A stretch of DNA of 9,873 bases from Bacteroidia bacterium (GCA_025996755.1 BNTR01000104.1:1-9873), one strand, 5' to 3'; positions 1-8,967 are shown, counted from the stretch's first letter. Translations and numbers: made by a program. The notes: generated by a model not told the origin, from the sequence alone.

Positions 1-1
1 T

Positions 2-1027
2 CCGGTTATCAATTATCCGTTTATTGTCAGGGAGCCGCTGAAGGAATATATACGGGAACAACATGCCGCCGACCGGAAAGTGAAACTCTATTACACCATT
101 CGGGAACAAACCAACCAAACGGTTGAAGTCTATGCTTTGAAAAGCCTGAACCACGAGATATTTACTGCCGGGGTCGGCTACGGAACGGCTTGGCATTGTG
201 AACATCTGATAGATGATTACAGTCCTGCCTGGTACACCGAACTGCCCGGTCAAGATGCCGATGCAGCACTTGTCCTGACCGGATTCTCCCGCTGGATTAA
301 CTATTATCTGGAAGGACTGCGCTGGATGTTTGAGAATTATGAAATGGACGGTATCTATTTGGACGATGTTTCGTTCGACCGCGAGGTAATGAAGCGGATG
401 CGTAAAATCATAGCACAATACCGTCCGGGAGCACTTGTGGATTTACATTCCCATAGAATCTATTCCGCCGGTCCCGCAAATTCATACACAGACTTTTTTC
501 CTTATTTAGACCGGCTTTGGTTCGGAGAAACGTTTCGATATAACCAAATGAAGCCGGATGAATGGTTTGTAACCTTTTCCGGTATCCCGTTCGGACTGAT
601 GAGCGAAATGCTTGAGGGCGGCGGGAACCGTTATCTGGGCATGGTGTATGGCACGACCGCCCGCTACTACGGGGACGATATTCACTCGCCCGCCCCCGTA
701 TGGAAGCTTTGGAACTCGTTTGGAATAGACAAGGCTGAAATGCTTGGTTATTGGGACAAAGCCTGCCCCGTGAAGACCAATCACCCGAATGTGAAGGCAA
801 CGGCTTACGTCCGCGAAGGCAAAACGCTGATAAGCATCGGTAATTTTGACAAAAAAGACCGGCAAGTGCGCCTGTCATTCGATTGGGCGAAGTTGGGACT
901 TGACCCGTCGAAGGCGGTATTGGAAGTGCCTTTCGTGGAGAATTTCCAAGAAAAAAGGACATTCAAAATTGATGAAACTATTCCGGTGAAAAGCAAGGAG
1001 GGATGGCTGATAATAATTAAAAATTAA
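2..1027 (+). CDS. DUF6067/GH123-like glycoside hydrolase, C-terminal part (5' end outside window)
   Basis: The reading frame is open from base 2, so the gene begins upstream; 341 residues are visible. A GTG at 80 is an internal Val codon in the middle of conserved sequence, not a credible start. The sequence resembles the DUF6067 family, often annotated as glycoside hydrolase domain protein and related to GH123: KLYYTIRE near the left edge, the DGIYLDDVSFDR motif (about 350-382), DLHSH (440-454), LWFGE (about 515-529), and GIPFGLMSEML (from about 584). These match the second half of a TIM-barrel domain, followed by a short beta-rich C-terminal domain (from about 800). The acidic LDD pair (362-367) and the Glu of WFGE are plausible active-site residues, but this is inference. 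The signal peptide, if any, lies outside the window. It ends 5 bases before the next gene, so the two are probably co-transcribed. Substrate unknown. Confidence 0.8.
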   Translation, partial: PVINYPFIVREPLKEYIREQHAADRKVKLYYTIREQTNQTVEVYALKSLNHEIFTAGVGYGTAWHCEHLIDDYSPAWYTELPGQDADAALVLTGFSRWINYYLEGLRWMFENYEMDGIYLDDVSFDREVMKRMRKIIAQYRPGALVDLHSHRIYSAGPANSYTDFFPYLDRLWFGETFRYNQMKPDEWFVTFSGIPFGLMSEMLEGGGNRYLGMVYGTTARYYGDDIHSPAPVWKLWNSFGIDKAEMLGYWDKACPVKTNHPNVKATAYVREGKTLISIGNFDKKDRQVRLSFDWAKLGLDPSKAVLEVPFVENFQEKRTFKIDETIPVKSKEGWLIIIKN

Positions 1028-1032
1028 AAAAA

Positions 1033-2478
1033 ATGAAAAAAGAAAGAAAAAAGATGCTGTTGCATCCAATGAGATTAGTGGTGTGCTTCGCTTTTTTAAC
1101 ATCAAGCGTTTTTGCACAAAAGGAAGTAACCGGTATGCAACGGATTGATATTACCACACGCCAAGATACTTCGCGCATTTTATTGAATCCCGATAAAGGA
1201 TGGTATCATCACTATCTGGATAATAGTATCACGGACTACGGATTGGAGAGCGAAGCCGAGTTAGATACTTTTCCCGGAATGCACCATCTATTTATACGTA
1301 TTCCTTGGGTTTATCTTGAACCGGAAGAAGGACAATTCCGGTGGGAAACCATTGATACGGTCGTAACTCGTTATGCCGCTAAAGGTTATAAATTTTCCTT
1401 TGACATTACTTGCAAGGAAACGATGGGAGAATTGCTGCCTTATGCTACGCCTCAATGGGTCGAAAAAGCCGGAGCCAAAGGGCAGTTGATAGATAGTTGG
1501 GGTTCGTTGAATTGGGAACCTGATTACAACGACCCTGTATTCCTCGAAAAGTTGAACAATTTTCATAAAGCTATGGCTGCCCGTTACGATGGGGCAGAAT
1601 GGCTGCAAGACGTAACCACCGGCAGTATCGGCGAATGGGGAGAAGGACATTCGCAACAAAAAGTGTCGGCGGATGTTGTCATCAAGCACCTTGATATTTT
1701 GCTGAACAACTACAAAAATACACAGATTGTAATTGGAGATGATTACTTGCGGAATGGTAAAACGGAAGAAGAAACAAAGATTTTGAGGGCGTATGTGAAA
1801 AAGAAGCGCGTGTCGTACAGAGACGACAGCATTTTATATGAAGGTGTGATTAACTGTCCGGGGTCTATCCAGAATGTTGATTTTTTTGAAGATGTGTGGA
1901 AAGATTCGCCGACAACACTTGAAATGTGTCATTACAGTTACTATAAAGACACGTACTGGAGCATACCAAACGGATATGAAAAAGGATTAGACATCATAAA
2001 GGACGCTATTCGTGTAGCACATGCCACATTCATCAGCCCGCATGGTCATATCGGCGAATGGCAAAAAGATAACCCGCAAGCGGCGTGGGATATCATCAAC
2101 AGGATTGGTTATTGGATTGTTCCCGAATGGGCAGAATTGAAACTGCACGAAAAGCAGTTGAACCTGTCTGTCGCATGGAACAACAAGGGCGTTGCGCCGG
2201 CTTATAAACCGTATCTCCTAAAAATTTTCCTGATTGATAAGAAGGGGAAAAAGAAAGAATTGCCGTCAACCGACGCGGGCAATAGGGAGTGGTTGCCGGG
2301 AATCACAACAGCACACTACACCTTGGATGCTTCCGGTATTTCCAAAGGAGTATATGAAGTGGAAATACTTTTGTATAAGCAGTTTAGAAATGGAAGTACC
2401 CGTCCTGTCCAACTCGGTTTGAAGCAAAAATATGAAAGCCTTTCAGGTGCATATAACATAGGAAAAATAAAATTGTGA
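1033..2478 (+). CDS. Secreted DUF4832-type protein with GH-like TIM barrel
   Basis: A 481-residue protein with a Sec signal peptide: basic N-terminus, hydrophobic residues about 14-27, likely cleavage after VFA (residue 28). The first Met is used, though Met8 or Met13 could also begin a signal peptide. Residues about 45-365 look like a glycoside-hydrolase-type barrel, beginning with the NPDKGWYHH motif (52-60) seen in DUF4832/DUF4874 proteins. GSIGEWGEGH (197-206) is like the conserved acid/base strand of clan GH-A-type barrels, with Glu201 and Glu204 as candidates. HGHIGEW (337-343) ends the barrel. Residues about 366-480 form a beta-sandwich with a WNNKGVAPAY segment (382-391) typical of DUF4832. 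It is presumably periplasmic or exported and acts on a glycan; the linkage cannot be told. It lies 5 bases after the DUF6067 gene and 64 bases before the permease gene. The family call is fairly sure, enzymatic activity less so. Confidence 0.78.
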   Translation: MKKERKKMLLHPMRLVVCFAFLTSSVFAQKEVTGMQRIDITTRQDTSRILLNPDKGWYHHYLDNSITDYGLESEAELDTFPGMHHLFIRIPWVYLEPEEGQFRWETIDTVVTRYAAKGYKFSFDITCKETMGELLPYATPQWVEKAGAKGQLIDSWGSLNWEPDYNDPVFLEKLNNFHKAMAARYDGAEWLQDVTTGSIGEWGEGHSQQKVSADVVIKHLDILLNNYKNTQIVIGDDYLRNGKTEEETKILRAYVKKKRVSYRDDSILYEGVINCPGSIQNVDFFEDVWKDSPTTLEMCHYSYYKDTYWSIPNGYEKGLDIIKDAIRVAHATFISPHGHIGEWQKDNPQAAWDIINRIGYWIVPEWAELKLHEKQLNLSVAWNNKGVAPAYKPYLLKIFLIDKKGKKKELPSTDAGNREWLPGITTAHYTLDASGISKGVYEVEILLYKQFRNGSTRPVQLGLKQKYESLSGAYNIGKIKL

Positions 2479-2542
2479 TGTCGGGAAAATATCATTTTGA
2501 AACAAATTTTAAATAATAATAATAAATAAAAAAATTTAAGTT
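2479..2542 (+). other. 64-base AT-rich gap before the permease gene
   Basis: This is the longest spacer between the seven genes. Its second half is almost wholly A and T, including a TAA/TAATAA-like run at about 2509-2530. It resembles the A-rich leaders that replace Shine-Dalgarno sites in Bacteroidota. A TTTG (2496-2499) could serve as a -33 element, but no TAnnTTTG -7 box sits at the right distance. No hairpin with a T-run is seen, so there is no clear terminator or promoter. Confidence 0.3.
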
Positions 2543-3706
2543 ATGAGTACAACAACAACAAAAACATCCATGAGCAAAGTTTTTCCGGTAATTTTCGGAT
2601 TTTTTATCATGGGCTTCGTCGATTTAATCGGCACGGCTATCAATTATGTGAAAGCCGATTTTTCATTAAACGATACGACAGCCAATCTGCTGTCGGTATC
2701 CTGTTTTCTGTGGTTTTTAATCCTAAGCATCCCAACCGGTTTTTTGATGAACCGCATCGGACGGAAAAACACAGTCTTAGTCAGTTTCCTGTTCACATTT
2801 GCAGGATTGGCAATCCCTTTTGTCGCGTACAATTTTGCCTTTCTGCTGGTCGCTTTTGCCTTAATCGGCATCGGCAACACGCTTGTTCAGGTGGCATTGA
2901 ACCCATTGGTGACGAATGTGGTGGCAAAAGAAAAACAAACGGGAATGCTCACCATCGGGCAATTTGTAAAGGCAATTGCCTCGTGTTTGGGACCCATCGT
3001 AGCCTCGTGGCTTGCAGGCACCACGCTCGGATGGATTTATGTGTTTCCCGTTTTTGCCTTGGTCTCGGTCGTCGCCGCCACCTGGTTGTGGATTACCCGC
3101 ATTGACGAAGGGACGGAAAAAAGCAGCGAGGTATCGTTCGGTGCCACTCTGTCCCTGTTGAAAAATCCGAAAATCCTGATGTTCTTTATTGGTATTTTGG
3201 TATTGGTAGGTGCCGATGTTGGGTTGAATACCACCTTGCCTAAATATTTGGAAGAGCGTTGCAATTTGCCCCTTGAAAAAGCCGATTTGCTAAAGAGTAT
3301 TTATTTCATTGTTCGCACAGTCGGTGCTTTTGTCGGCGGAATTTTGTTGATGAAAGTTTCTGAAAAATCGTTTTACAAATACAGCGCATTGCTGGCTTTT
3401 GTCGGCATTGTGTGTATGTTGTTCGGCAATTCGTTGTGGAGCATTATGGCTTGTGTGGTCGTATTCGGATTGGGTTACGCCAACTTGTTTGCGATTATTT
3501 TCTCGCTTGCCTTGAAAACATTGCCCGCAAAGGCGAATGAAATATCTTCGTTGCTGATTGTGGGTGTTTCGGGTGGCGCAATCGCTCTTTTATTAGGCGG
3601 CGTATCCGACTTTTTCCATTCGCAATGGGCGGCAATGGCGATTTTGGCGGTGATTTGGGTTTATATCGTTTGGTTGATAAAACCGATTAGTTCTAAAAAT
3701 AATTAA
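2543..3706 (+). CDS. MFS sugar permease (FHS/fucose-permease-like)
   Basis: A 387-residue inner-membrane protein with about 12 hydrophobic helices, the usual length for the major facilitator superfamily. The loop GFLMNRIGRKN (66-76) between helices 2 and 3 is the MFS motif A, and a hydrophilic central stretch (about 186-210, RIDEGTEKSSE) separates the two six-helix halves. VDLIGTAINYVKADF in helix 1 and QVALNPLVTNVV (116-127) resemble Bacteroidota sugar permeases of the fucose:H+ symporter type. The probable role is proton-coupled uptake of a mono- or disaccharide released by the neighbouring enzymes. Mannose is one candidate because GH92 is next door, but specificity cannot be read from sequence. 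It lies 18 bases before the GH92 gene. The family call is firm and the substrate is open. Confidence 0.88.
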   Translation: MSTTTTKTSMSKVFPVIFGFFIMGFVDLIGTAINYVKADFSLNDTTANLLSVSCFLWFLILSIPTGFLMNRIGRKNTVLVSFLFTFAGLAIPFVAYNFAFLLVAFALIGIGNTLVQVALNPLVTNVVAKEKQTGMLTIGQFVKAIASCLGPIVASWLAGTTLGWIYVFPVFALVSVVAATWLWITRIDEGTEKSSEVSFGATLSLLKNPKILMFFIGILVLVGADVGLNTTLPKYLEERCNLPLEKADLLKSIYFIVRTVGAFVGGILLMKVSEKSFYKYSALLAFVGIVCMLFGNSLWSIMACVVVFGLGYANLFAIIFSLALKTLPAKANEISSLLIVGVSGGAIALLLGGVSDFFHSQWAAMAILAVIWVYIVWLIKPISSKNN

Positions 3707-3724
3707 TTCTAAAAAGAAATAAAA

Positions 3725-5950
3725 ATGAAAAAGTATTCTTGTATTTTATTGGTAAGTTGCTTGACGGCTTGTTCAAGCAGAACAGAGCAAAATTCGCAAT
3801 TGACGGATTTTGTAGACCCCTTTGTAGGAACGGCTTATGTCGGACACACGCATCCTTCAGCCTCGCTGCCGTTCTCGATGGTTCAGGTGGGACCCGACAC
3901 AGACACCGAAGGGTGGGAACATTGCGCCGGGTATCGCGACACCGACCGCTCGGTGATGGGTTTCTCGCACACGCACCTCAGCGGCACGGGAGCGGCTGAA
4001 ATGGGGGATATTATGATTATGCCCGTTACAGGCGACATCAAGTTTGATGCCGGAACACTCGAAAATCCTGATGCCGGATACCGTTCGCGCTTCAGTCAGG
4101 ACAACGAAGTGGCTACGCCCGGATATTACAGGACAGTGCTTGACGATTACGGCATTACAGCAGAAATGACGCTGACACCCCGCGTCGGTTTTCATCAATA
4201 CACTTTTCCTGCCGCCGCTCAAGCCGGTGTGCTATTAGACATGGAGCATGGCATTGGCGACAAAAACTATGCAAGCGCTATCAGGGCTATTGACGATTCA
4301 ACCATTGTGGGTTTCCGCAAATCCAACGGTTTTACACGCGACCACGGCTATTATTTCGCCGCCCGTTTCTCAAAACCTGTCGGGAAAACCACCGTTTGGA
4401 GAGACGGTGCTGTTTCCGAGAGCCGCACGGTGGAAGGTGTGGACACGAAAATGCACATTGCTTTTGCCACCTCTGCCAATGAAGCGATTAAGGTAAAAAT
4501 CGCCCTTTCGACAACCGGAGAAGACGGTGCTTTGAAAAATCTCGAAGCCGAACTCCCCGGCTGGGACTTTGCCGCAGTGAAAGCAGAGGCAAACGACATC
4601 TGGAACCGGTACCTTTCTAAAATCACGGTCAATGCAATCGATGACGACCAAAAGAAATCGTACTACACAAGCATGTACCATGCCCTGCTGATGCCCAACT
4701 TAGTAACCGACACGGACGGAAAATACTACGGCTGGGACAAGAAAGTCCACCAAAGCACGGACGGCGACATGTACACCAATTTCTCGCTGTGGGACACCTA
4801 CCGCGCGCTGCACCCTTTCCTGAGCATGATGTATCCGGAAATCAACAGCCAATTGGTAAAATCCATGCTCGAAAGGCACCGTCAGGTTGGGCTGTTGCCC
4901 ACCAATGAATACGGGCTGTGCGAAACATGGTGCATGATTGGCAACCACGCTATTCCTGTGATTGTGGATGCCTACCTGAAAGGCGACAAGTCTTTTGACA
5001 TCGCATTGGCTTATGAAGCAATCAAACATGCGCAAACAGCAGAACATACGAAAGCAGATTGGGGCAATTATGACCGATACGGCTATTTCCCGTTCGACAA
5101 GAGTTCGGTAGAATCGGTGTCCCGCACGCTCGAATCGGGCTACGATGACTATTGCGTGGCGTTGATGGCTGAATCATTGGGCAAAGAGGACGATTACAAG
5201 TTCTTCATGAACCGCGCCGGCTTCTACAAAAACCTGTACGACCCGTCAATCATGCTGGTACGCGGCAGGGACTCTAAAGGCAACTGGCGCACACCTTTCC
5301 ATTCGTTTGCCCTGACCAGCGAATCGGAAGGCGGCGACTACACCGAAGGCAACGCATGGCAGTGGACATGGCACATTCAACACGATGTGCCGGGCTTAAT
5401 CAGCCTCTTCGGTTCCAAAGAGGAGTTTGTAACAAAATTGGATTCCCTGTTTTTCGTTGATGTGAAGGAATTGCCCGGCATCGTGGAAGTGCCCGACGTT
5501 ACCGGCTTGGTCGGTTTGTATGCACAGGGCAACGAACCAAGCCACCATATTGCCTATATCTACCGCTACGCCGACCGTCCCGACAGAACGGCAGACATTA
5601 TCCGCACCGTTTTTGACAAATACTACCTGCCCACGCGCGACGGGTTGTGCGGCAACGACGATTGCGGACAAATGTCGGCATGGTACCTCTTTTCGGCGAT
5701 GGGCTTCTACCCTGTCGACCCCGCTTCGCAGGAATACGTGCTCGGTGCGCCGCAAGTAAACAGCGTTTCGCTGACCTTGCCAAACGGAAAGACATTTGAA
5801 GTAAAAGCCACCGGCTTGTCAAAAGCAAACAAGTACGTCAAAAGCGTCAAATTAAACGGACAGCCCGTTACAACGCCAACCATCCGCTACGATGATATCC
5901 GGAACGGCGGATTGCTGGAGTTTGAAATGACGGATAAAACCGGAGTATAA
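3725..5950 (+). CDS. GH92 exo-alpha-mannosidase, lipoprotein
   Basis: A 741-residue protein with a lipoprotein signal peptide (lipobox LTAC, lipidated Cys16), so it is anchored in the outer membrane or periplasm. The family signatures are all present and in order: DPFVGT (31-36), GFSHTHLSGTG (79-89), NFSLWDTYR (352-360), CMIGNHAIP (403-411), GYDDYC (472-477), EGNAWQW (541-547), GNEPSHH (602-608) and GNDDCGQMSAWY (643-654). GH92 enzymes are Ca2+-dependent inverting exo-alpha-mannosidases. By position, Glu541 would be the general acid and Asp646 the general base. The length is normal and no key residue is missing. It would trim terminal alpha-mannose from a glycan such as an N-glycan, mannan or mixed polysaccharide; whether alpha-1,2, 1,3, 1,4 or 1,6 cannot be decided here. 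The stretch is visibly richer in G and C than the gene at 1033-2478. The next gene starts 8 bases downstream. Confidence 0.95.
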   Translation: MKKYSCILLVSCLTACSSRTEQNSQLTDFVDPFVGTAYVGHTHPSASLPFSMVQVGPDTDTEGWEHCAGYRDTDRSVMGFSHTHLSGTGAAEMGDIMIMPVTGDIKFDAGTLENPDAGYRSRFSQDNEVATPGYYRTVLDDYGITAEMTLTPRVGFHQYTFPAAAQAGVLLDMEHGIGDKNYASAIRAIDDSTIVGFRKSNGFTRDHGYYFAARFSKPVGKTTVWRDGAVSESRTVEGVDTKMHIAFATSANEAIKVKIALSTTGEDGALKNLEAELPGWDFAAVKAEANDIWNRYLSKITVNAIDDDQKKSYYTSMYHALLMPNLVTDTDGKYYGWDKKVHQSTDGDMYTNFSLWDTYRALHPFLSMMYPEINSQLVKSMLERHRQVGLLPTNEYGLCETWCMIGNHAIPVIVDAYLKGDKSFDIALAYEAIKHAQTAEHTKADWGNYDRYGYFPFDKSSVESVSRTLESGYDDYCVALMAESLGKEDDYKFFMNRAGFYKNLYDPSIMLVRGRDSKGNWRTPFHSFALTSESEGGDYTEGNAWQWTWHIQHDVPGLISLFGSKEEFVTKLDSLFFVDVKELPGIVEVPDVTGLVGLYAQGNEPSHHIAYIYRYADRPDRTADIIRTVFDKYYLPTRDGLCGNDDCGQMSAWYLFSAMGFYPVDPASQEYVLGAPQVNSVSLTLPNGKTFEVKATGLSKANKYVKSVKLNGQPVTTPTIRYDDIRNGGLLEFEMTDKTGV

Positions 5951-5958
5951 ATAAAAAT

Positions 5959-7485
5959 ATGACGTATATGAAAAGAATAAAAGTAATTGGACTTGCATTG
6001 ATAGCAATCGGATTGGCTTCATGCACCAACAGCCGGAAAGCCGGTTATTACATTACGGATTTTGGCGCAGTGGGCGATAGTGTGACCCTCTGCACGGATG
6101 CTATTAATAAAGCCATTGCCACCTGTTCGGCAAAGGGTGGCGGCAGGGTGGTCGTTCCGACCGGGAAGTTTAAAAGCGGCACCATACAGATGAAGAGTAA
6201 TGTGGAATTACATTTGGAAGCCGGCGCGACCTTAACGGCAAGCACTAATCATGCTGATTTCCCCAGACAGGCTCAGCCTGCCTACCGGTCACAAAAAGAC
6301 CCGGGAGGCTGGTTTGCTCTCATTTATGCCGAAAATGAATCCAATATCGCCATCACCGGACAGGGGACGATTGACGGCAACGGACATCTCCAAAAGCCGC
6401 ATCCGGTGGAGGGAGCCGGAGATAATGAGGGTGATAAAGACGCCCGACCGAGGAATATCCTGTTTATTTCGTGTAGCCATATTCGGATTGAAGGAATTAA
6501 AATGCGCAATTCAGGCATCTGGAATCAGCATTATCTGGATTGTGAGGATGTTTTCATCGACCGGGTAGAAGTCTATAACCACTCCAACCGTAACAACGAC
6601 GCGCTGGATTTTGACGGTTGCCGGAGAGCGATTCTTTCCAACTCCATTTTCGATACGGACGACGATGGCATCACGCTGAAAAGCACCGGTAAAGCAGCCT
6701 GCGAAGACATTGTGATTACGAACTGTATTATATCCAGTTTCAGCAATGCCATCAAAGCCGGAACGGAGTCCACTGGCGGATTCCGTAACATCACCATCAG
6801 TAATTGCGTTATCCGACCCAGCCGCTTGCCGTCCATGATAACGACTGACACCTATCTGAAAGGAATTACCGGCATTTCGCTGGAAATTGTGGATGGAGGA
6901 ATTATGGAAGGCGTGTCGGTGGACAATGTGGTCATCGAAGAAACAGAAGCTCCTCTGTACATCAGATTGGGCAACCGGGCGCGTAAACATACGGATTCGG
7001 CACCGGCTCCCCCGATGGGACAGATGCGGAATATCCGTATCAGCAACGTAACGGCATACAATACAGGGAATTTTTCAAGTTCTATCTCTTCCATACCCGG
7101 CAGTTATATTGAAAATGTCATGTTGGATAATATCCAGTTATTCAACACCGGCGGATTAGCAGCCGGCGACTATATCGCCTCGCATACGGAGGTGGTGGAA
7201 GACGAAAAGGGGTATCCTCAGCCTACTGTCTGGAAGAATCTCCCTTCGTCGGTGTTGTTTATCCGCCATGTAAAAAATATTTCGGTCAGCAATTTAATCT
7301 TTGGAAGTAAGAATCCCGACCCTCGTATTCCCGTGATAGCTTCCGATGTGAAGAACCTCCGGATTAAGAACAGCACTTTTTCCGGACATTCAACAGCGGC
7401 AGGGTTCGCCTTATTAGACCGAGTGGAAGGACATGACATAGAAAAACCTTCCGGGTGGAACAAAGCAATTCTTATTCAGAAATAA
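5959..7485 (+). CDS. GH28-like (polygalacturonase-family) beta-helix lipoprotein with variant active site
   Basis: A 508-residue protein with a lipoprotein signal (lipobox LASC, Cys22). Met4 (base 5968) is an equally good start giving MKRIKV. After ITDFGAVGDS (32-41), the usual opening of pectinase-type helices, comes a right-handed parallel beta-helix. GH28 landmarks: NND (212-214) in place of NTD, and the Asp pair Asp235-Asp236, 21-22 residues after Asp214, which is the spacing in fungal polygalacturonases. The third landmark, GHG, is replaced by SNAIKAGTES (262-271), and the fourth, RIK, seems to be YLK (299-301). The three acidic catalytic residues are thus kept, while the His and Arg that usually bind substrate are changed. 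This pattern is shared by a Bacteroidota subgroup annotated as GH28, so the substrate may not be plain homogalacturonan. It lies between GH92 (8-base gap) and another beta-helix gene (36-base gap). Confidence 0.85.
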   Translation: MTYMKRIKVIGLALIAIGLASCTNSRKAGYYITDFGAVGDSVTLCTDAINKAIATCSAKGGGRVVVPTGKFKSGTIQMKSNVELHLEAGATLTASTNHADFPRQAQPAYRSQKDPGGWFALIYAENESNIAITGQGTIDGNGHLQKPHPVEGAGDNEGDKDARPRNILFISCSHIRIEGIKMRNSGIWNQHYLDCEDVFIDRVEVYNHSNRNNDALDFDGCRRAILSNSIFDTDDDGITLKSTGKAACEDIVITNCIISSFSNAIKAGTESTGGFRNITISNCVIRPSRLPSMITTDTYLKGITGISLEIVDGGIMEGVSVDNVVIEETEAPLYIRLGNRARKHTDSAPAPPMGQMRNIRISNVTAYNTGNFSSSISSIPGSYIENVMLDNIQLFNTGGLAAGDYIASHTEVVEDEKGYPQPTVWKNLPSSVLFIRHVKNISVSNLIFGSKNPDPRIPVIASDVKNLRIKNSTFSGHSTAAGFALLDRVEGHDIEKPSGWNKAILIQK

Positions 7486-7498
7486 TTCGTTGAAAGAA

Positions 7499-7521
7499 TT
7501 AAAAATTAAAAATTAAAGAAA
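7499..7521 (+). repeat. Tandem TTAAAAA heptamers before a start codon
   Basis: Two perfect TTAAAAA units (7499-7512) and a partial third run directly into the start at 7522. The same doubled unit stands at 1017-1032 immediately before the start at 1033, where it overlaps the last codons and stop of the DUF6067 gene. The likely role is an A-rich, unstructured leader that helps translation start. Confidence 0.5.
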
Positions 7522-8967
7522 ATGAACAATATGAGAAAGATTTTTTTGATAGTAAGCGTTTTTGTATTGCAACATATTAGTGCTGCACCTGAAACCGCAT
7601 CTTTGCCTTTTTATTACTATGAGCCAACGCATAGTTATTACCTTGATTCCGAAGCAGGCAACGATGAGGCTACGGGCGAGTCGCCGGAGCAGGCATGGAA
7701 GACAATTGCACGGCTTGGCAGGAATAATCAGAGTGCCGGCGCAACCGTCTTTTTCAAACGGGGCGGATTGTGGCGCGAAACGCTTTATCCCTGCAATGGT
7801 GTCGTCTATGATGCCTACGGAACGGGCAACAAACCGATTCTGCAACTTTCCGTAAGCCGCAACCAAAGCACCGATTGGAAGCCGCTGGGGGGCAATGTTT
7901 GGGAAACAACGTCCGATAAACTTGCAGAGATGAACGATGTGGGCAATATTATTTTCGACCACGGTAAAAAGGTTGGATTTAAACGTTGGGAGCCGAACGA
8001 GTTGGTGGAAAATTTTGATTTTTGGTTTGACAGGACAACCAAGCGGGTATTGCTGTATTGTGAACAAAATCCGGCACAAAGTTTCGCCTCCATTGAATTG
8101 GTGGTGCGGGGTGATAATGCGATAGGCGCTATTATCCATACGGATATAAATAAAGTGATTATCCGTAACCTGTGTATTCGTTACAGTTCTTATGGAATAA
8201 ACGGTGACCACGCCAAAGACGTTTTGGTGGAAGATTGCGATTTTTCCTATATCGGTGGAACATGGATGGGAGCAAATTATTCCCCCAACAATGTACGCTC
8301 CGGCAACGGTATTGAATGGTGGGATTCGGCAAGCGATTATACAGTACAGCGATGCCGTTTTTCGGAAATCTATGACGTGGCACTTTCTCCTCAGGGCTAT
8401 GCAAATGCAGGAGCGTTTAGGAACATTATCATCCGTGACTGTATGATATGGAATTGTGAGCAGGCGTTCGAGTATTGGCGTAAGGGTAGCGGTGCTCCAA
8501 CCGAAAATGTGGTATTTGAACATAATACCTGTGTGGATGCAGGCTATGGCTGGGCGCATAAACAGCAGTTTTATCAGGGAGTGGAATATGCATGCCATTT
8601 CTTGAGTTACAACGTTTCGCTTGCCGACAAAGTGGATATCACGCTTCGAAACAACATTTTCTGCAAATCTGCAAATCACGGTATCCGGATGTCCGTAGAT
8701 TGGCGGACGGGCGTCAAGCTCTACAATAATCTCTGGTATCAGCCGCCCGGCGAAAATTTTCTCTTTTTTGAAGGTGCAGATAAATACAAAACAGAACAGT
8801 TTAATACTTACCTGAGCGAATTTGGTATCGAAACGAACAGTATCATGGCTGAACCTGAATTTGTTAATCCCGCTAACCGAGATTACCGGCTTGCACCCAA
8901 CAGCCCGGGCTTAAACGCCGCATCCGATGGCGACATGGTGGGCGCAAGATATCCGTTTCGAAATTAA
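7522..8967 (+). CDS. Secreted right-handed parallel beta-helix protein (lyase- or hydrolase-like)
   Basis: A 481-residue protein with a Sec signal peptide; the likely cleavage is near ISA-APE (residue 21). Met4 (7531) is an alternative start. The segment YYLDSEAGNDEATGESPEQAWKTI (39-62, with GND and the AWKTI end as key parts) is the standard N-terminal cap of Bacteroidota parallel beta-helix proteins. Rungs follow from about 205 to 405, seen as repeated short strands ending in Asn/Cys/Asp (VIIRNLCI, VLVEDCDF, YTVQRCRF, IIIRDCMIW, VVFEHNTCV, ITLRNNIF). The C-terminus FVNPANRDYRLAPNSPGLNA (447-466) is the usual closing motif. Such proteins include polysaccharide lyases and GH-like enzymes, and no lyase family can be assigned by eye. 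It would act outside the cytoplasm on the same glycan as its neighbours. The fold is fairly certain and the activity unknown. Confidence 0.82.
   Translation: MNNMRKIFLIVSVFVLQHISAAPETASLPFYYYEPTHSYYLDSEAGNDEATGESPEQAWKTIARLGRNNQSAGATVFFKRGGLWRETLYPCNGVVYDAYGTGNKPILQLSVSRNQSTDWKPLGGNVWETTSDKLAEMNDVGNIIFDHGKKVGFKRWEPNELVENFDFWFDRTTKRVLLYCEQNPAQSFASIELVVRGDNAIGAIIHTDINKVIIRNLCIRYSSYGINGDHAKDVLVEDCDFSYIGGTWMGANYSPNNVRSGNGIEWWDSASDYTVQRCRFSEIYDVALSPQGYANAGAFRNIIIRDCMIWNCEQAFEYWRKGSGAPTENVVFEHNTCVDAGYGWAHKQQFYQGVEYACHFLSYNVSLADKVDITLRNNIFCKSANHGIRMSVDWRTGVKLYNNLWYQPPGENFLFFEGADKYKTEQFNTYLSEFGIETNSIMAEPEFVNPANRDYRLAPNSPGLNAASDGDMVGARYPFRN

Noticed and set aside
80..82. GTG as start of the first gene
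   Set aside because: The frame stays open to the window edge and the residues before GTG continue the family-like sequence, so the gene is truncated by the window.
7483..7501. Short inverted repeat TAATTC/GAATTA after the GH28-like gene
   Set aside because: Only 6 AT-rich pairs overlapping the stop codon with no T-run after it; too weak for a terminator.
7513..8679. Long antisense open frame (388 codons) opposite the beta-helix gene
   Set aside because: It covers a well-supported + strand gene, has no recognisable domain, and its Cys/His/Ile-rich composition is that of a reverse-strand shadow.
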